This document shows, piece after piece, positions 11,806-21,300 of a stretch of 64,000 nt of DNA. Source of the stretch: Podocnemis expansa (lineage: Eukaryota > Chordata > Testudines > Podocnemididae); contig ML682067.1 in NCBI GenBank assembly GCA_007922195.1, positions 6,654,466 through 6,718,465 of the forward strand. The letters run 5' to 3'. The notes beneath the pieces are model-generated. The model was not told the origin of the DNA. It made no database searches and saw only the letters and a list, made by a program, of their open reading frames with translations. The translations under genes were made by a program, and so were the position numbers. Every line of letters starts with the position of its first letter. The stretch's first letter is position 1.

Positions 11806-12261
11806 GCATCAATGCACTGGAGAAGCTGTAACTGCTATTAACACCTATAGTATAATTTACCATGAATATTCAGAATTGCAGTCTGTTGGGCATTTTCTTC
11901 TGCAGTTCTTCCTATGAAAGGCAACAATTTCAGGAGCCAGCTAATTTCCCAGTGTTTGCCAACTACCATTCAGAAATATGTTGCAGCCCTGGTAACTTGT
12001 TACACTTAACATGCTTTATAGAGGGAGGCTCATTGGCCTATATCCATCTGGCGGAGAAAAGCTGCTCCCCTCTCAATTCCCTGGCAACTCGTAGTGAAAT
12101 GTGCTGCTAGCCTCCTCTTTAGCCCATCTGAGAACACAAGACAGTCCACTCTTCCATCTGCTCATGTTACACACTACGGCATTTGCAAAGCAGGGCATGA
12201 GACACTTTGGATTATTCTCCATGTTAACTATAACAAAACCCAGTCAGAGAGAACAATATAG

Positions 12262-12425
12262 AGAATAATGCTAGCTCGATGATTAAGCTAATACCCTATG
12301 AGTGAAGAAACCTGGTTCAGTTCCTTTCTTTGTTACCTTGATCAAGTTATTTAATCTGCTTCACTTCTCAACTGTAAAACAGTACTTCCCACTCTCACAG
12401 AAGACTTGTAAAGATACATGTGTAG
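12262..12425 (+). mobile_element. MIR SINE
   Basis: AACCTGGTTCAGTTCC, ACCTTGATCAAGTTATTTAA, CTCAACTGTAAAACAGTA and CAGAAGACTTGTAAAGAT preserve the order of MIR core and 3' half. Confidence 0.65.
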
Positions 12426-12484
12426 AAGATTGAGATGTTTAGACATCAAAGTAATAAGGACTAAAAAAGTACCCGTAGGAACAC

Positions 12485-12660
12485 TTACACCTAGTCTATA
12501 CTGCAGAGTTTTGTCATGCTCTTCAGTTATATGAGGCAGAGCTATCCTTGCCTTCAATATACTACAAGTGGGTAAAGGGATAGAAATGCACAACACTAGC
12601 AGTATTTGCATGTGCTTCACAGTCCCCTATGCAGTATAGCGGAAAAGTGTATTAATGCAC
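12485..12660. mobile_element. MITE-like segment
   Basis: ACACCTAGTCTATACTGCAG near the left and CTATGCAGTATAGCGG near the right are partially complementary, suggesting short terminal repeats of a small DNA transposon. Weak. Confidence 0.3.
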
Positions 12661-12680
12661 CTGGGGATTTCACAGGAATC

Positions 12681-12702
12681 CCCCCCACACACACACACAC
12701 AG
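12681..12702. repeat. (CA)n microsatellite
   Basis: C-run followed by about eight CA units. Confidence 0.9.
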
Positions 12703-12861
12703 AGCAAGCAAATGCTCTAGGAAGTTTTTGCATGAAGGTACTCACTAATCCTCTGCTGAAGGTTACTTGACAGAGCTGCTTTGTTTCTTTTCCTGTTGTA
12801 GGAAACTTTCCCATGCCAATCTGCAGTCACTTGTGCAGGAACCAAAGTGGCTTCCAGGTGG

Positions 12862-13035
12862 CAGGGCCGGTGCTAGGCGGTAAGCAGCCCCTGCGCTGCA
12901 GGGGGGCACCAGCATTTTGAGGGGTGCCAAAAGGGGACAACGCCATTGCGCTCCCCTGATGACATCACTCGGATGCGCCAGCATCGCTCTGCTGTGGGGG
13001 GGGCACCACACTCCCCAGCACCATTCCTGCCAGGT
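12862..13035. mobile_element. hAT-type MITE fragment, same family as 2291-2702
   Basis: Begins CAGGGCCGGTGCTAGGCGG, nearly the same end as the element at 2291, followed by G/C-rich sequence (GGGGGGCACC, GGGGTGCC). The opposite terminus was not found, so it is truncated or diverged. Confidence 0.5.
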
Positions 13036-13233
13036 GGTCAGCATATGGATCAGGCCTGAAGCCACTCCCATACAGGAAATGCATCCTTGCATCCCTGCTT
13101 ACTTTCAGGAGTGAAATATCAGTTTCTGTGACCTCACCCCTGAGGAAAAATAGTGGCAGAACCTACAATTTTGTCCTTCATCACCCCCAGTAATCACCTT
13201 AAAGAGCCAACAAGACGCCTTCCCCCATCTTAA

Positions 13234-13249
13234 GCGCGCACGCGTGCGT

Positions 13250-13282
<33 letters not shown>
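13234..13282. repeat. CG/CA alternating purine-pyrimidine tract
   Basis: GCGCGCACGCGTGCGTG at 13,234-13,250 runs directly into about 16 CA units ending at 13,282. It is a candidate Z-DNA-forming tract. Confidence 0.9.
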
Positions 13283-13283
<1 letters not shown>

Positions 13284-13362
13284 CCAAAATTCACCATGTT
13301 TGAGATATTTGCCAAGATGTGTTCTTGCCAGGCGACAGTGAGAAAAAGATGCATTTTATTAG

Positions 13363-14286
13363 GTGATTTGGTGTTGCGAGTGCATTAATGCTCATGCTTC
13401 TGTTCGTTGTTTCTTGTATTTTGTAGAGGCTACCTTTAGGGGAACCCACTCCACACAAGTGGGGCACCAATCCCTAGCAAAGAAGAAACCACAAAGAAGA
13501 AAATTTTTCAAGAGGCAGGAGAAAGAGACCCAAGAGCAAGTTTTAAGTAGGCCAGGAGCAGATGATAAAAAACAATGGAGGAGCAAACAGATGTTAAACT
13601 CTCTAATCACACTGCAGGCTGAATTCATGTGTTCTCAACCCCATCTCCCCACAGCCAATACAGAACTACTTGCCATGTCCTCTTCAGATTCCTCCCATAT
13701 ACTCCTTTCAGCCTCCATTCACTCCACACTTTGGGCATATTCCAAAATGATAGCTGGATTTAAACACAACAGGGAAGGGCAGCACAGGGTCTCAGTTATC
13801 TCCCTTCCCACCAAGCATTTTGGGTGTGTGTTTTTTGTTCAACAACAATTAAAACAATCTGTTTCCTACACGTGGCAGTTACTGAAATTAATACGGAGTG
13901 GCAACTGGATCATTTGCAGAATACAAACCATAGTCAGAAATCATTCAAGTTTTCACACATGGTGGCTAGTTAAAGCATGGCAGAGTGCTGTATGGAAAGA
14001 CACATTACCAGTACTCATTGTCAAAATGGAGCCTCAAGGTTTCCCTAATTCAAATAGTCCCCCCCTCCTTTGTGCCCCTCTAATAGCCCTGTTATCTGGT
14101 TGTTTGAAATCAGCCACCAGCAATCTGCTTTTGTGTTTCACTAACAGGGACACTTCACCCTTAGCTTCACAAATATTACAGAGCACACAGAAGGCAGCTA
14201 TGATTAAGGGATATTTTCCTCTTACAGATCTAGCCTACCATAAAGGCAGTGCCACAATACTATTAATTTGCCAGACACACATGTAA
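13363..14286 (+). other. Longest open frame of the window (307 codons), unassigned
   Basis: An uninterrupted plus-strand frame. Its 3' third (from about 14,030) is antisense to the Harbinger transposase relic, so that part is not independent coding sequence. The 5' part (about 13,425-13,720) follows a splice-acceptor-like TTTCTTGTATTTTGTAG and encodes a basic, Gln/Lys-rich peptide with KKPQRRKFFKRQEKETQEQ. This could be a remnant of the second, Myb/SANT-like Harbinger protein, which often faces or accompanies the transposase; I cannot prove this. It could equally be chance. Confidence 0.2.
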
Positions 14287-14985
14287 TGGTCATTCAGCAT
14301 CTGCTCAGCCTGTTGTTCAAGAACTCCTTGCTACTGTCAAGGTTGCCCATATAACGCTTAGTGAGCCATGGGAGTAAGGCATACACTGGGTCTCCCAGGG
14401 CACTATGGACATTTCAACATCCTCCACGGGAATCCTCTGGTCTGGAAAGAAAGTCCCTGCTTACAAATTTCTGTAAAGGGCAGTGTTCCCAAAGATGCCT
14501 ACATTATGCATTTCCCTGACCATTCCACCTTCATATCAATGATACACACGCACACAATACCACACACAAGCACCCCTTTCTATTGATGTACACTGCTGCA
14601 GGATGGTCTGAAGGAAAATTGAGATATTCATGCCATCTAGCGCCCCGCCATGCTTAGGGAATCTCATTGCTGCAAAGCCATCCACTATGTCACATAAATT
14701 TCCAAGAGTCACTGTCCTTCTTAGCATAATGTGATTAATGGTCTTGCACAGATGTATTAACACAACCCCAGTGGTAGATTTCCTGATGCCAAACTGATTC
14801 ATGATTGACCTGTAGGAGTCAGGAGCTGCCAGCTTCCACATAGAGATTATGCACTTCTCCATTGAACGGGCACCTCTCCTATTGGTATCCTTGCACCACA
14901 GTTCTGTGAAAGTGATTTCCTGAATCTGAAAATTCTGCAGCCACTGTTCTTCATCCCAGGCCTCCCTAACAATGAGCTCCCACAA
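14030..14985 (-). pseudogene. PIF/Harbinger transposase relic (HARBI1-like)
   Basis: Read on the minus strand from 14,985, the translation WELIVREAWDEEQWLQNF is followed by ITFTELW, ISMWKLAAPDSYRSI, NQFGIRKSTTGVVLI and IVDGFAAMRFP. This is the order found in the N-terminal helix-turn-helix and first half of the DDE domain of PIF/Harbinger transposases. The catalytic neighbourhood reads GGALDGMNISI, so the first Asp of the triad (usual G-x-x-D-G) is retained. After this the frame shifts: YINRKGCL-like and FGNTAL-like pieces occur in other frames down to about 14,350. VFCVLCNICEAKGE near 14,165 matches the C-terminal VLHNI motif of the family. Frameshifts and stops make it non-functional. The 149-codon frame 14,536-14,985 is only its intact upstream part. 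Confidence 0.75.
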
Positions 14986-15355
14986 GTCAGTGCTTGTTTT
15001 CTGTGCCTGAAAAGGCTAGTCCACCCTCTGAAGCTGTTCTATGAATGCCAATGCAGGATTAGTTTTGTTTCTTTCAATGGCAGCAGAGAGTTCATGATAT
15101 CTTGCATGACTATCCATTATGTGTTCATAAAAGGGAACGCAACAGTGGAGAGCAATACATGATCCATCCTTTCAGATGGAGATTGTCAGTGCACAGTAAC
15201 AGGGGCCATTAAAAAAAGTGGTCATGAAACAGTCAAACCCACAGAATGAAGGGATGAAACAAAACGTATTATGGATTGTTGAGTTCACACCCATGAAGAA
15301 CTGAGATTCACTCCATCTTGCCACAACTCTTTCCTGTGGAAGGTGGTGAACTGCC

Positions 15356-15540
15356 AAGTTCCAAAGGGGTAGTCGTGTTAGTCTAGTTCAGCAAAAACAA
15401 AAATAAAGTATTTATCACACGAATTTTCATGGGAGAAAATCCCACTTCAGATGCTTTGAGGTGGGATTTTCTTCCCATGAAAGCTCATGCAATAAACAAA
15501 CTAGTTAGTCTTTCAAGTGCCACAGGACTCCTTGCTTGAT
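15356..15540. mobile_element. PLE-tail hairpin (PLE-B)
   Basis: Two copies of the PLE 3' tail in inverse orientation lie almost directly against each other. The left arm starts GGGGTAGTCGTGTTAGTC at 15,366; the right arm ends CACAGGACTCCTTGCTTG. At the core, CATGGGAGAAAATCCCAC (15,429-15,446) pairs with GTGGGATTTTCTTCCCATG (15,461-15,479) around a short spacer. No body sequence remains between the arms. Confidence 0.75.
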
Positions 15541-15559
15541 TCACAAATGATGTGATTAT

Positions 15560-15635
15560 AGCACTTTTGATCGTTGTCCTAACTTGTGTCAATTAACCCT
15601 GAAGTGTAGACAAGACCATACGTACAGGTCTACTT
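15560..15635. mobile_element. Possible MITE end
   Basis: CAATTAACCCTGAAGTGTAGACAAGACC-like sequence (split here: CAATTAACCCTGAAG, then TGTAGACAAGACC) looks like the right terminus of a GGTCTTGTCTACA-type MITE; no left terminus found. Confidence 0.3.
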
Positions 15636-15639
15636 CCTA

Positions 15640-16860
15640 GATTATCAATTGGGAACTTTCCGTGAGCAACAAGACCCAAAACAGGAAAAAAACAACAATA
15701 GAACTATTTTTAGTAACTCAAATAAGCTTTGGAGCAGGATCCAAATTACTACACAAGTTGTTCTTTAAAAGTTACCAACCACATGCCCTCAAGAAAGTCA
15801 GTATCTCTGTACCCTTATATTCCAATCATCTTCCAAATAGAAAGCAAGAATACAAAGTGCTTGCCAGGAATTCTAATTGTCACTCTGAGCATTTATATGT
15901 AGAGAAAAACTAGTATTTGGGGGAAGACCTCTTGACTTTCATGAAGAGCAAGATATTGCAATTTTCACCAAAATTCTGTCATAAGCTTGGATGAAATTCC
16001 ACATTCTCAATAAAGTTCCATTTCTACGAATGCCTTAATGTTATTTGCCAGCTCAGAAGAAATCTTGTGCCTAAGGTTTGGTGTGAGAATTGCATTTCTT
16101 GATTAAATTGCTGTTTAGTGATCAAGCAATTGCCTTTCATATTTCATAAAGCATTGAGACAAAAGTTCAATATTGGGCAAAACACCAAATTTAAATAAAT
16201 AACTGATCGGCACATCTTTCTGAGAATTCCCTCCTACCCTTTTCTGTTTTACCAGTTACGCTACCCTCAGCCACATTTCCCAATCATCTTTATTAACACT
16301 TTACTTTCCCATTCACGGGGGAACACTCTCCACTATACTGTATTCTTTTAAAATTTGCTTTATTTCACAACCCATTTTCTCTGTGACTCTTACACAAAGT
16401 TAGTCAACCAATCAAGGATAAATGGAGGGATATATTTGCTGATTATAGCTGTTTATAATTTTAAAAAGTGTTCTTACACATCTAAAATAGATGAGAGCTC
16501 TTTAGTCCATTATGTTCATTTTGTGCTGCTTACATGGCACTAGGTGAACTTAAGACAGCTGGAGAATTGTGGAGGATGTCCACTGTGTTGGAAGTATGTC
16601 CTTTAACAAACTTCAAGGAGGTGACTCTGCCTGTAATGCTTAAAGGCAACCTCCTACAATGCTTCCATCATGTGACAGTGCCAGCACTAGGAACTCAACT
16701 GTCTGACATAACTAAAAGCAGATAGCATGCTGGTGGTGGGAAAATCAGAAGGCATAGCAGTGGATGACTCCAGTGCAGCCAAACGCCAACTGACCTTGGC
16801 TTTCTCAGGGACTTCCTGATTCTTAGATAGGTGTCCAAAAATGCATAAGGGCTACTTTCA
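15640..16860. other. No gene seen
   Basis: A+T-rich, with short frames only and no recognisable repeat. Confidence 0.4.
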
Positions 16861-16868
16861 CTTATGTC

Positions 16869-17118
16869 TAGAACCCTGCAAATATCCTCCTTGTATCCGC
16901 GGATGCGGATATAACATAGATATCTACGGGCCATTTCTTGTGGATGCAGATTGGATACGAATCCACATATTTTTATCTGCACAGAGCTAGAGTCCTGCAA
17001 ATATGCAGATATCTGCATTATATCCGCATCCACGGATACAACATGGATAGCCATGGACCATTTCTTGCGGATGCAGGTCAGATAGGGATCCACTTATTTG
17101 AATCCGTGCAGGGCTCTA
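16869..17118. mobile_element. hAT MITE, tandem dimer, with perfect 8-bp target duplication
   Basis: The termini are TAGAACCCTGC (left) and GCAGGGCTCTA (right), an 11-bp inverted repeat with one mismatch. They are flanked by identical octamers CTTATGTC at 16,861-16,868 and 17,119-17,126, as made by hAT transposases. Inside, a second left end (CTAGAGTCCTGCAAATATGC at about 16,987) follows a right-end-like CTGCACAGAGCTAGAG, so two units of roughly 115-130 bp are arranged in tandem. Each carries TATCCGC...GGATA blocks and GGGCCATTTCTTGTGGATGC or its variant. No coding capacity; the open frames on both strands here are by-products. Confidence 0.85.
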
Positions 17119-17126
17119 CTTATGTC

Positions 17127-18015
17127 ACATGCAGGACATCTCCATTACTTCCCTGCCAGACTCCTTTCTCAGAAGCTTAGCTACATTGGAGAGTTAAGTC
17201 TGCACAGACTCAGTGTATTCCTTTTCCCACAGAGTGCTTAATACTTTGCAAAAGCAATGCTATAGATCAGAGACCTTATCTTCCTGTGTTTATACCCAGC
17301 ACACTGACCCTGATCCTTAGTGGAACCTTTGATCACTACCACAATATAAGTGCTGATAATTAGATGACAATTTACACACACACTACCAAGCTCTTATTTC
17401 CAAGATCACATTTTCAATTAAAATCATAATTGATCTTAGTTTACTGTCATCTGGGTATCTTCACATCTATGATTCTTGGCTATTTTAATCACCACCAGCA
17501 AAAACACAGGAACACAATGAGTTTAATAAACCTTTTTACTAAGGGAATATTCCTGATCCAACTGAAGCTAATAGCAAAATTCCCATGGATTTCAATGGAC
17601 TGAAGCTCATCCTCGTTATAGCTTTGAAAGCTACTTGTCGAGTTTATTCACGAGAGCAACAGAAATGGCTCTCTCATTAACTTCCCTTCACTGTGCTCTG
17701 AAATGAAAGAGGAGGAGAAAACAAACTCAGTCAGTGGAATTGACAGCCTAACTGTCATGTACACAAAAATCTCTGCTTTTTCTTTTTAGCAATCTTCATG
17801 AAAAAGCCTAATTTTCAATCCTGTAAACATCTGGCATGTTTGGTGGACTGTGAATGAAAAGGTTACTAGTAGTAAGTTCCAATTTCTGTATTAAGTGGTG
17901 CAGTGATTTATTAGAAATTATGTAATTCGTATAAAGCAGTATTTCCAAAATCTTCCAGATATAACTGATCAGACTTTGAGGTGGGATTGACAGAAGGGAT
18001 AGAGTCACTTAAGAG
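17127..18015. other. No gene seen
   Basis: A+T-rich. A short segment at about 17,550-17,605 (AAAATTCCCATGGATTTCAA) resembles the palindromic TCCCATTGACTTCAATGGG MITE family found in reptiles and birds. Confidence 0.35.
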
Positions 18016-18019
18016 TGCC

Positions 18020-18262
18020 ATCGGCATTCACAAAACACTGGCTCAGCTGCTGCCTAACCCACTAGGTACCCATGCCCTAGGAAACTAAGCTTCCCTCAAT
18101 AAAGTTCCCAAGGAACCTAAATTTCAGCATCTCAGCATGCACATAGCTGCTTCAGATTTGATACTGCCCGACATTCAGTGCCTAACTGAAGGGTGAGGCT
18201 CAGCAGGATTCACAAACTAGGCGTTCCCTGCCTATGGGGTCTTTGGGGTCCAATCCATAGTG
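18020..18262. mobile_element. MITE remnant (GGATTCACAAA family)
   Basis: GGCATTCACAAAACACTGGC near the left and AGCAGGATTCACAAACTAGG plus CTATGGGGTCTTTGGGGTCC on the right, with CCTAACCCACTAGGTACCC and CCTAGGAAACTAAGC between, match a family I recognise as a palindromic reptile MITE. Family assignment is from memory. Confidence 0.45.
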
Positions 18263-18768
18263 AATCTACACTCATATAAAAGAGCCAGAGTAGAAGGTAT
18301 AGGCAGCTCCTCCCACCCTATTATAACTTCTAGCTATAGAGGAAGAAGTGTTTGTACTTATCAGGTCTCCCAGGGAAACTGGCAATGAATCCAGTATTGC
18401 TCGCCTGTAACACTTTCCCCCGCCTCCCTCCAAAAAAACCCACAAAAAACCCTACACCCCAGGGCTCCAAAAATCATGAAGATTTTTACACCATTCATGA
18501 TTTTCGACTACAAAAATGTTCCAATAACAGTTAGAACAGGCCCCTCAGAACAACAGTTAGTAACCGCAAGTCACAATTCCCCACAGTTTGCTTTCTGTCT
18601 TGGCATTTAGGGTTCTCCACATCTTATTGTACTTCCACAGGTCCCAACCAAGTCCCCACACTAGTAAGCAAAGACTTGCCATCCGTGTCAGTGGGAACAA
18701 GACTGAACCCTCAGGCACTTAATTAACCCTAGATTCTTCAAACAATTTTGCACATGCTTAAAACTTAA

Positions 18769-19132
18769 GGCCTTGATTCAGGAAAACATCTCTATCAGAA
18801 AGGCACATATATTTTCTTAATATTAAAGGACATGCATATATTCAATGGGCTAATACTTGACTTCAAGCATGTACTTTTAGTTAAGATTTTCCAAGTTTAG
18901 AGTCTCTCTATGCCTCTTGAGGTCCTCAGATCAAGAACAGAGAACCTTCTAGAAGATTAACTATAGTCAAACACAGGTTATTTGTCTCACTACAAAACTA
19001 ACTGTGTGAAACTATATGGTCTGTTTTATACAGGTCAGACAGGATGATCTACCATCTATAAACATGCTTAAGCAATTGCTTGAATAGGGATGCACATAAG
19101 CTTGTACACATGTGCTTTACTGAATCAGGGTC
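18769..19132. mobile_element. Palindromic MITE with TAA target duplication
   Basis: The ends GGCCTTGATTCAG and CTGAATCAGGGTC are inverted repeats (11 of 13). TAA occurs directly outside both (18,766-18,768 and 19,133-19,135), a 3-bp TWA-type duplication characteristic of PIF/Harbinger elements. The interior has repeated AAGCATGT / ACATGCTTAAGC motifs on both sides. Non-coding. Confidence 0.65.
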
Positions 19133-19135
19133 TAA

Positions 19136-20600
19136 GTTATTGAGCTCAATCATCTGCAAATACAGGACATCCCTACTGACAACATACACAACACCTGTTC
19201 CTATAAGTCTGCCCTTGTGAGCTATTCTTCATATTGGTGGTAGATTAGATCCACAAGATGTTAATTCCAACTAATAAATATGGTTTTAAAAGAAACTCCA
19301 AATACCCCTTATTATGAATTCAACATAAGTAAAGTAAATATTTTCTTGTGCATACTTAAAAATAGCATAATGACAGCATAAAAAAAACTGCGACCCCAAT
19401 GACTGAGCAAAGCAGATAATGACATAATTGGGAATGTGTCATCTCCCAGACACACTCCTTACCTATGGGTGAAACACAGAAAGGATTTGGAAAGGGGGAA
19501 AAGTCATTATTTATTTATATAAAGCAATCAGTTTTCCTTGAGAATAGCTTGGGTGTTGAGTATTTGTTTTCCTATTAATATAAGCCAAATTGTCCATCAA
19601 CATTTCATTTTGCTGTTTAATATTGTTGCAACTTTGAATAAAACATTTTTGTACACTGCCTTGTTGTAAATAAATTGCTCCTGTCAGATGAACAGCTCAT
19701 CATGGGACTCTACCAAGTGATTTATACTTGACAGATTTTTTTTTTCCTAAGTGCACCCATGAAAACTGAAGGCAGCTGAAGCAAAACATACACACACAAA
19801 ATAATAAAAAAATTAGAGCTCAGTTCATCTCACAAAGGGCCTTCAAGCACTGTCATGTCAGATATCAGCAAACAGCATACATTTACCTTCAGGAAAGACA
19901 TTTTTAAATTCATTTCAGTCATTGCTTGTAATTGAGTTTAACAGCTGAAAATCCTTCAGTTGACCTCCTGTCTATCTTTGTTTCTTCTTCTAATACAATT
20001 GCTCAGAGAGAAAAATAGTCTATCTAAACAAACTGGAATGACAGAAAAAAATCCAAAAGACACAAAACAAAAACAAAAAAGTGTCAAAGCCATCTGTTTT
20101 GGGAACATTAAAACTGATGCAGGTAAATAATTGAAACGGCTTAAATTGGTTTTTTTCCCCCCTCCCATCCACAAACAAAACCTCAGAGCCACATGGTACA
20201 AATAGATCACATATGGAAACTAATTAAAACCCTGTCAAAGTGAGCTTGTCATCCCTTAAACAGCAGTAAGAGAGCAAGAAAACATAACAAGATTGCTATA
20301 AAAATTGGCACAATAAGTTGCTTCCACCTGAGTCCTGAAATTCAGAAGTTTGAATGCCTTCTCTCTGCACCTCGGAAACCATGTATTAGGAATGTTTTAT
20401 ACAAGTTTAGGATACTTAGTAGTTTGGGTTACAGTGTACTCACAAAATTTTTCAAACCTCATTTGGATCATAGCATTGCAACATTTTCCTTCCTGATGTT
20501 TGAATCATCAATACTATCTGTGCTCTAAATGAGGAAATATGCCCAAATGAGTGGGATTTGGGACTGGGAGAAAAACAAAGATCATCTTGGCTCTGTTCTC
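19136..20600. other. No gene seen
   Basis: A+T-rich sequence with T and A runs; nothing recognised. Confidence 0.4.
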
Positions 20601-21300
20601 ACTTGTAAGTGACTCACACAGGCCTCCCTCCCTGGTCCATAGCTAGGCATATGCAGACTCCAAGTTTTAGCATCATCAGCACACTTCATGGGCATTTAGC
20701 AACCCACCACAACTATACACAAACAGCATAAGCTTAGCAGCCACAGGAGCTCTACCAGCCCCACAGTACTTCTACTAATAACATCTCCCTCAGCTATCTG
20801 TTCTTTCTGACTCTTCCCTTTTGCTTCCTACATGTGAGATTTTATGAAGCCTTTCCACTGACCCCACAAGCTACCCTCATCAGCTCCCTGGCCAGCCAGC
20901 TTGCTTCACTTCTTAATTAAGGCTCTGAGCAGGAGCTGCTCTACATTCCCACCAACTCTTAAGTGCCTTCCGGTCCTTCCAGCCCCAATCTCTCCATAAC
21001 AGCTAGTACACACCAGCCTGAAGCAATTCACCTCTTATATCAAGGGACATGTAGCTTCTATCCCTTGAAAGTCAAGGGTTTCTGGGCCACACCAGTTTCC
21101 ATAGGGGGCACTTTTCCCCCAGGTGTCCTCTGAGCCCACAAAGCCATCAGGCCAGCTCCAGTGTGCTCCAGGTTTCCCCCAAATCCCTCAGGACCCTTCC
21201 CTGGGTAATACTGCCACTGGTGGAGGCCTAGGCTTCATCCCAACCTCCTCAAAGACTTCCAGGGCTTTGGAGCCTGGAGCTCTAACAGAAGTAAATGTGG
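20601..21300. other. C-rich block, possibly an old repeat
   Basis: This stretch is distinctly richer in C (CCTCCCTCCCTGG, CCAGCCCCAATCTC, CTTTTCCCCCAGG) than its surroundings. The texture recalls an LTR or MITE remnant, but no termini, TATA box or coding frame could be identified. Confidence 0.25.

Noticed and set aside
15356..15540. CRISPR-like or bacterial terminator structures from the many hairpins
   Set aside because: The inverted repeats are transposon tails in a vertebrate genome; there are no regularly spaced direct repeats with unique spacers.
16695..17180. 132-codon minus and 80-codon plus frames
   Set aside because: They cross the tandem hAT MITE; the repeated peptide phrases (DxIMQISAY and similar) come from the two DNA units.
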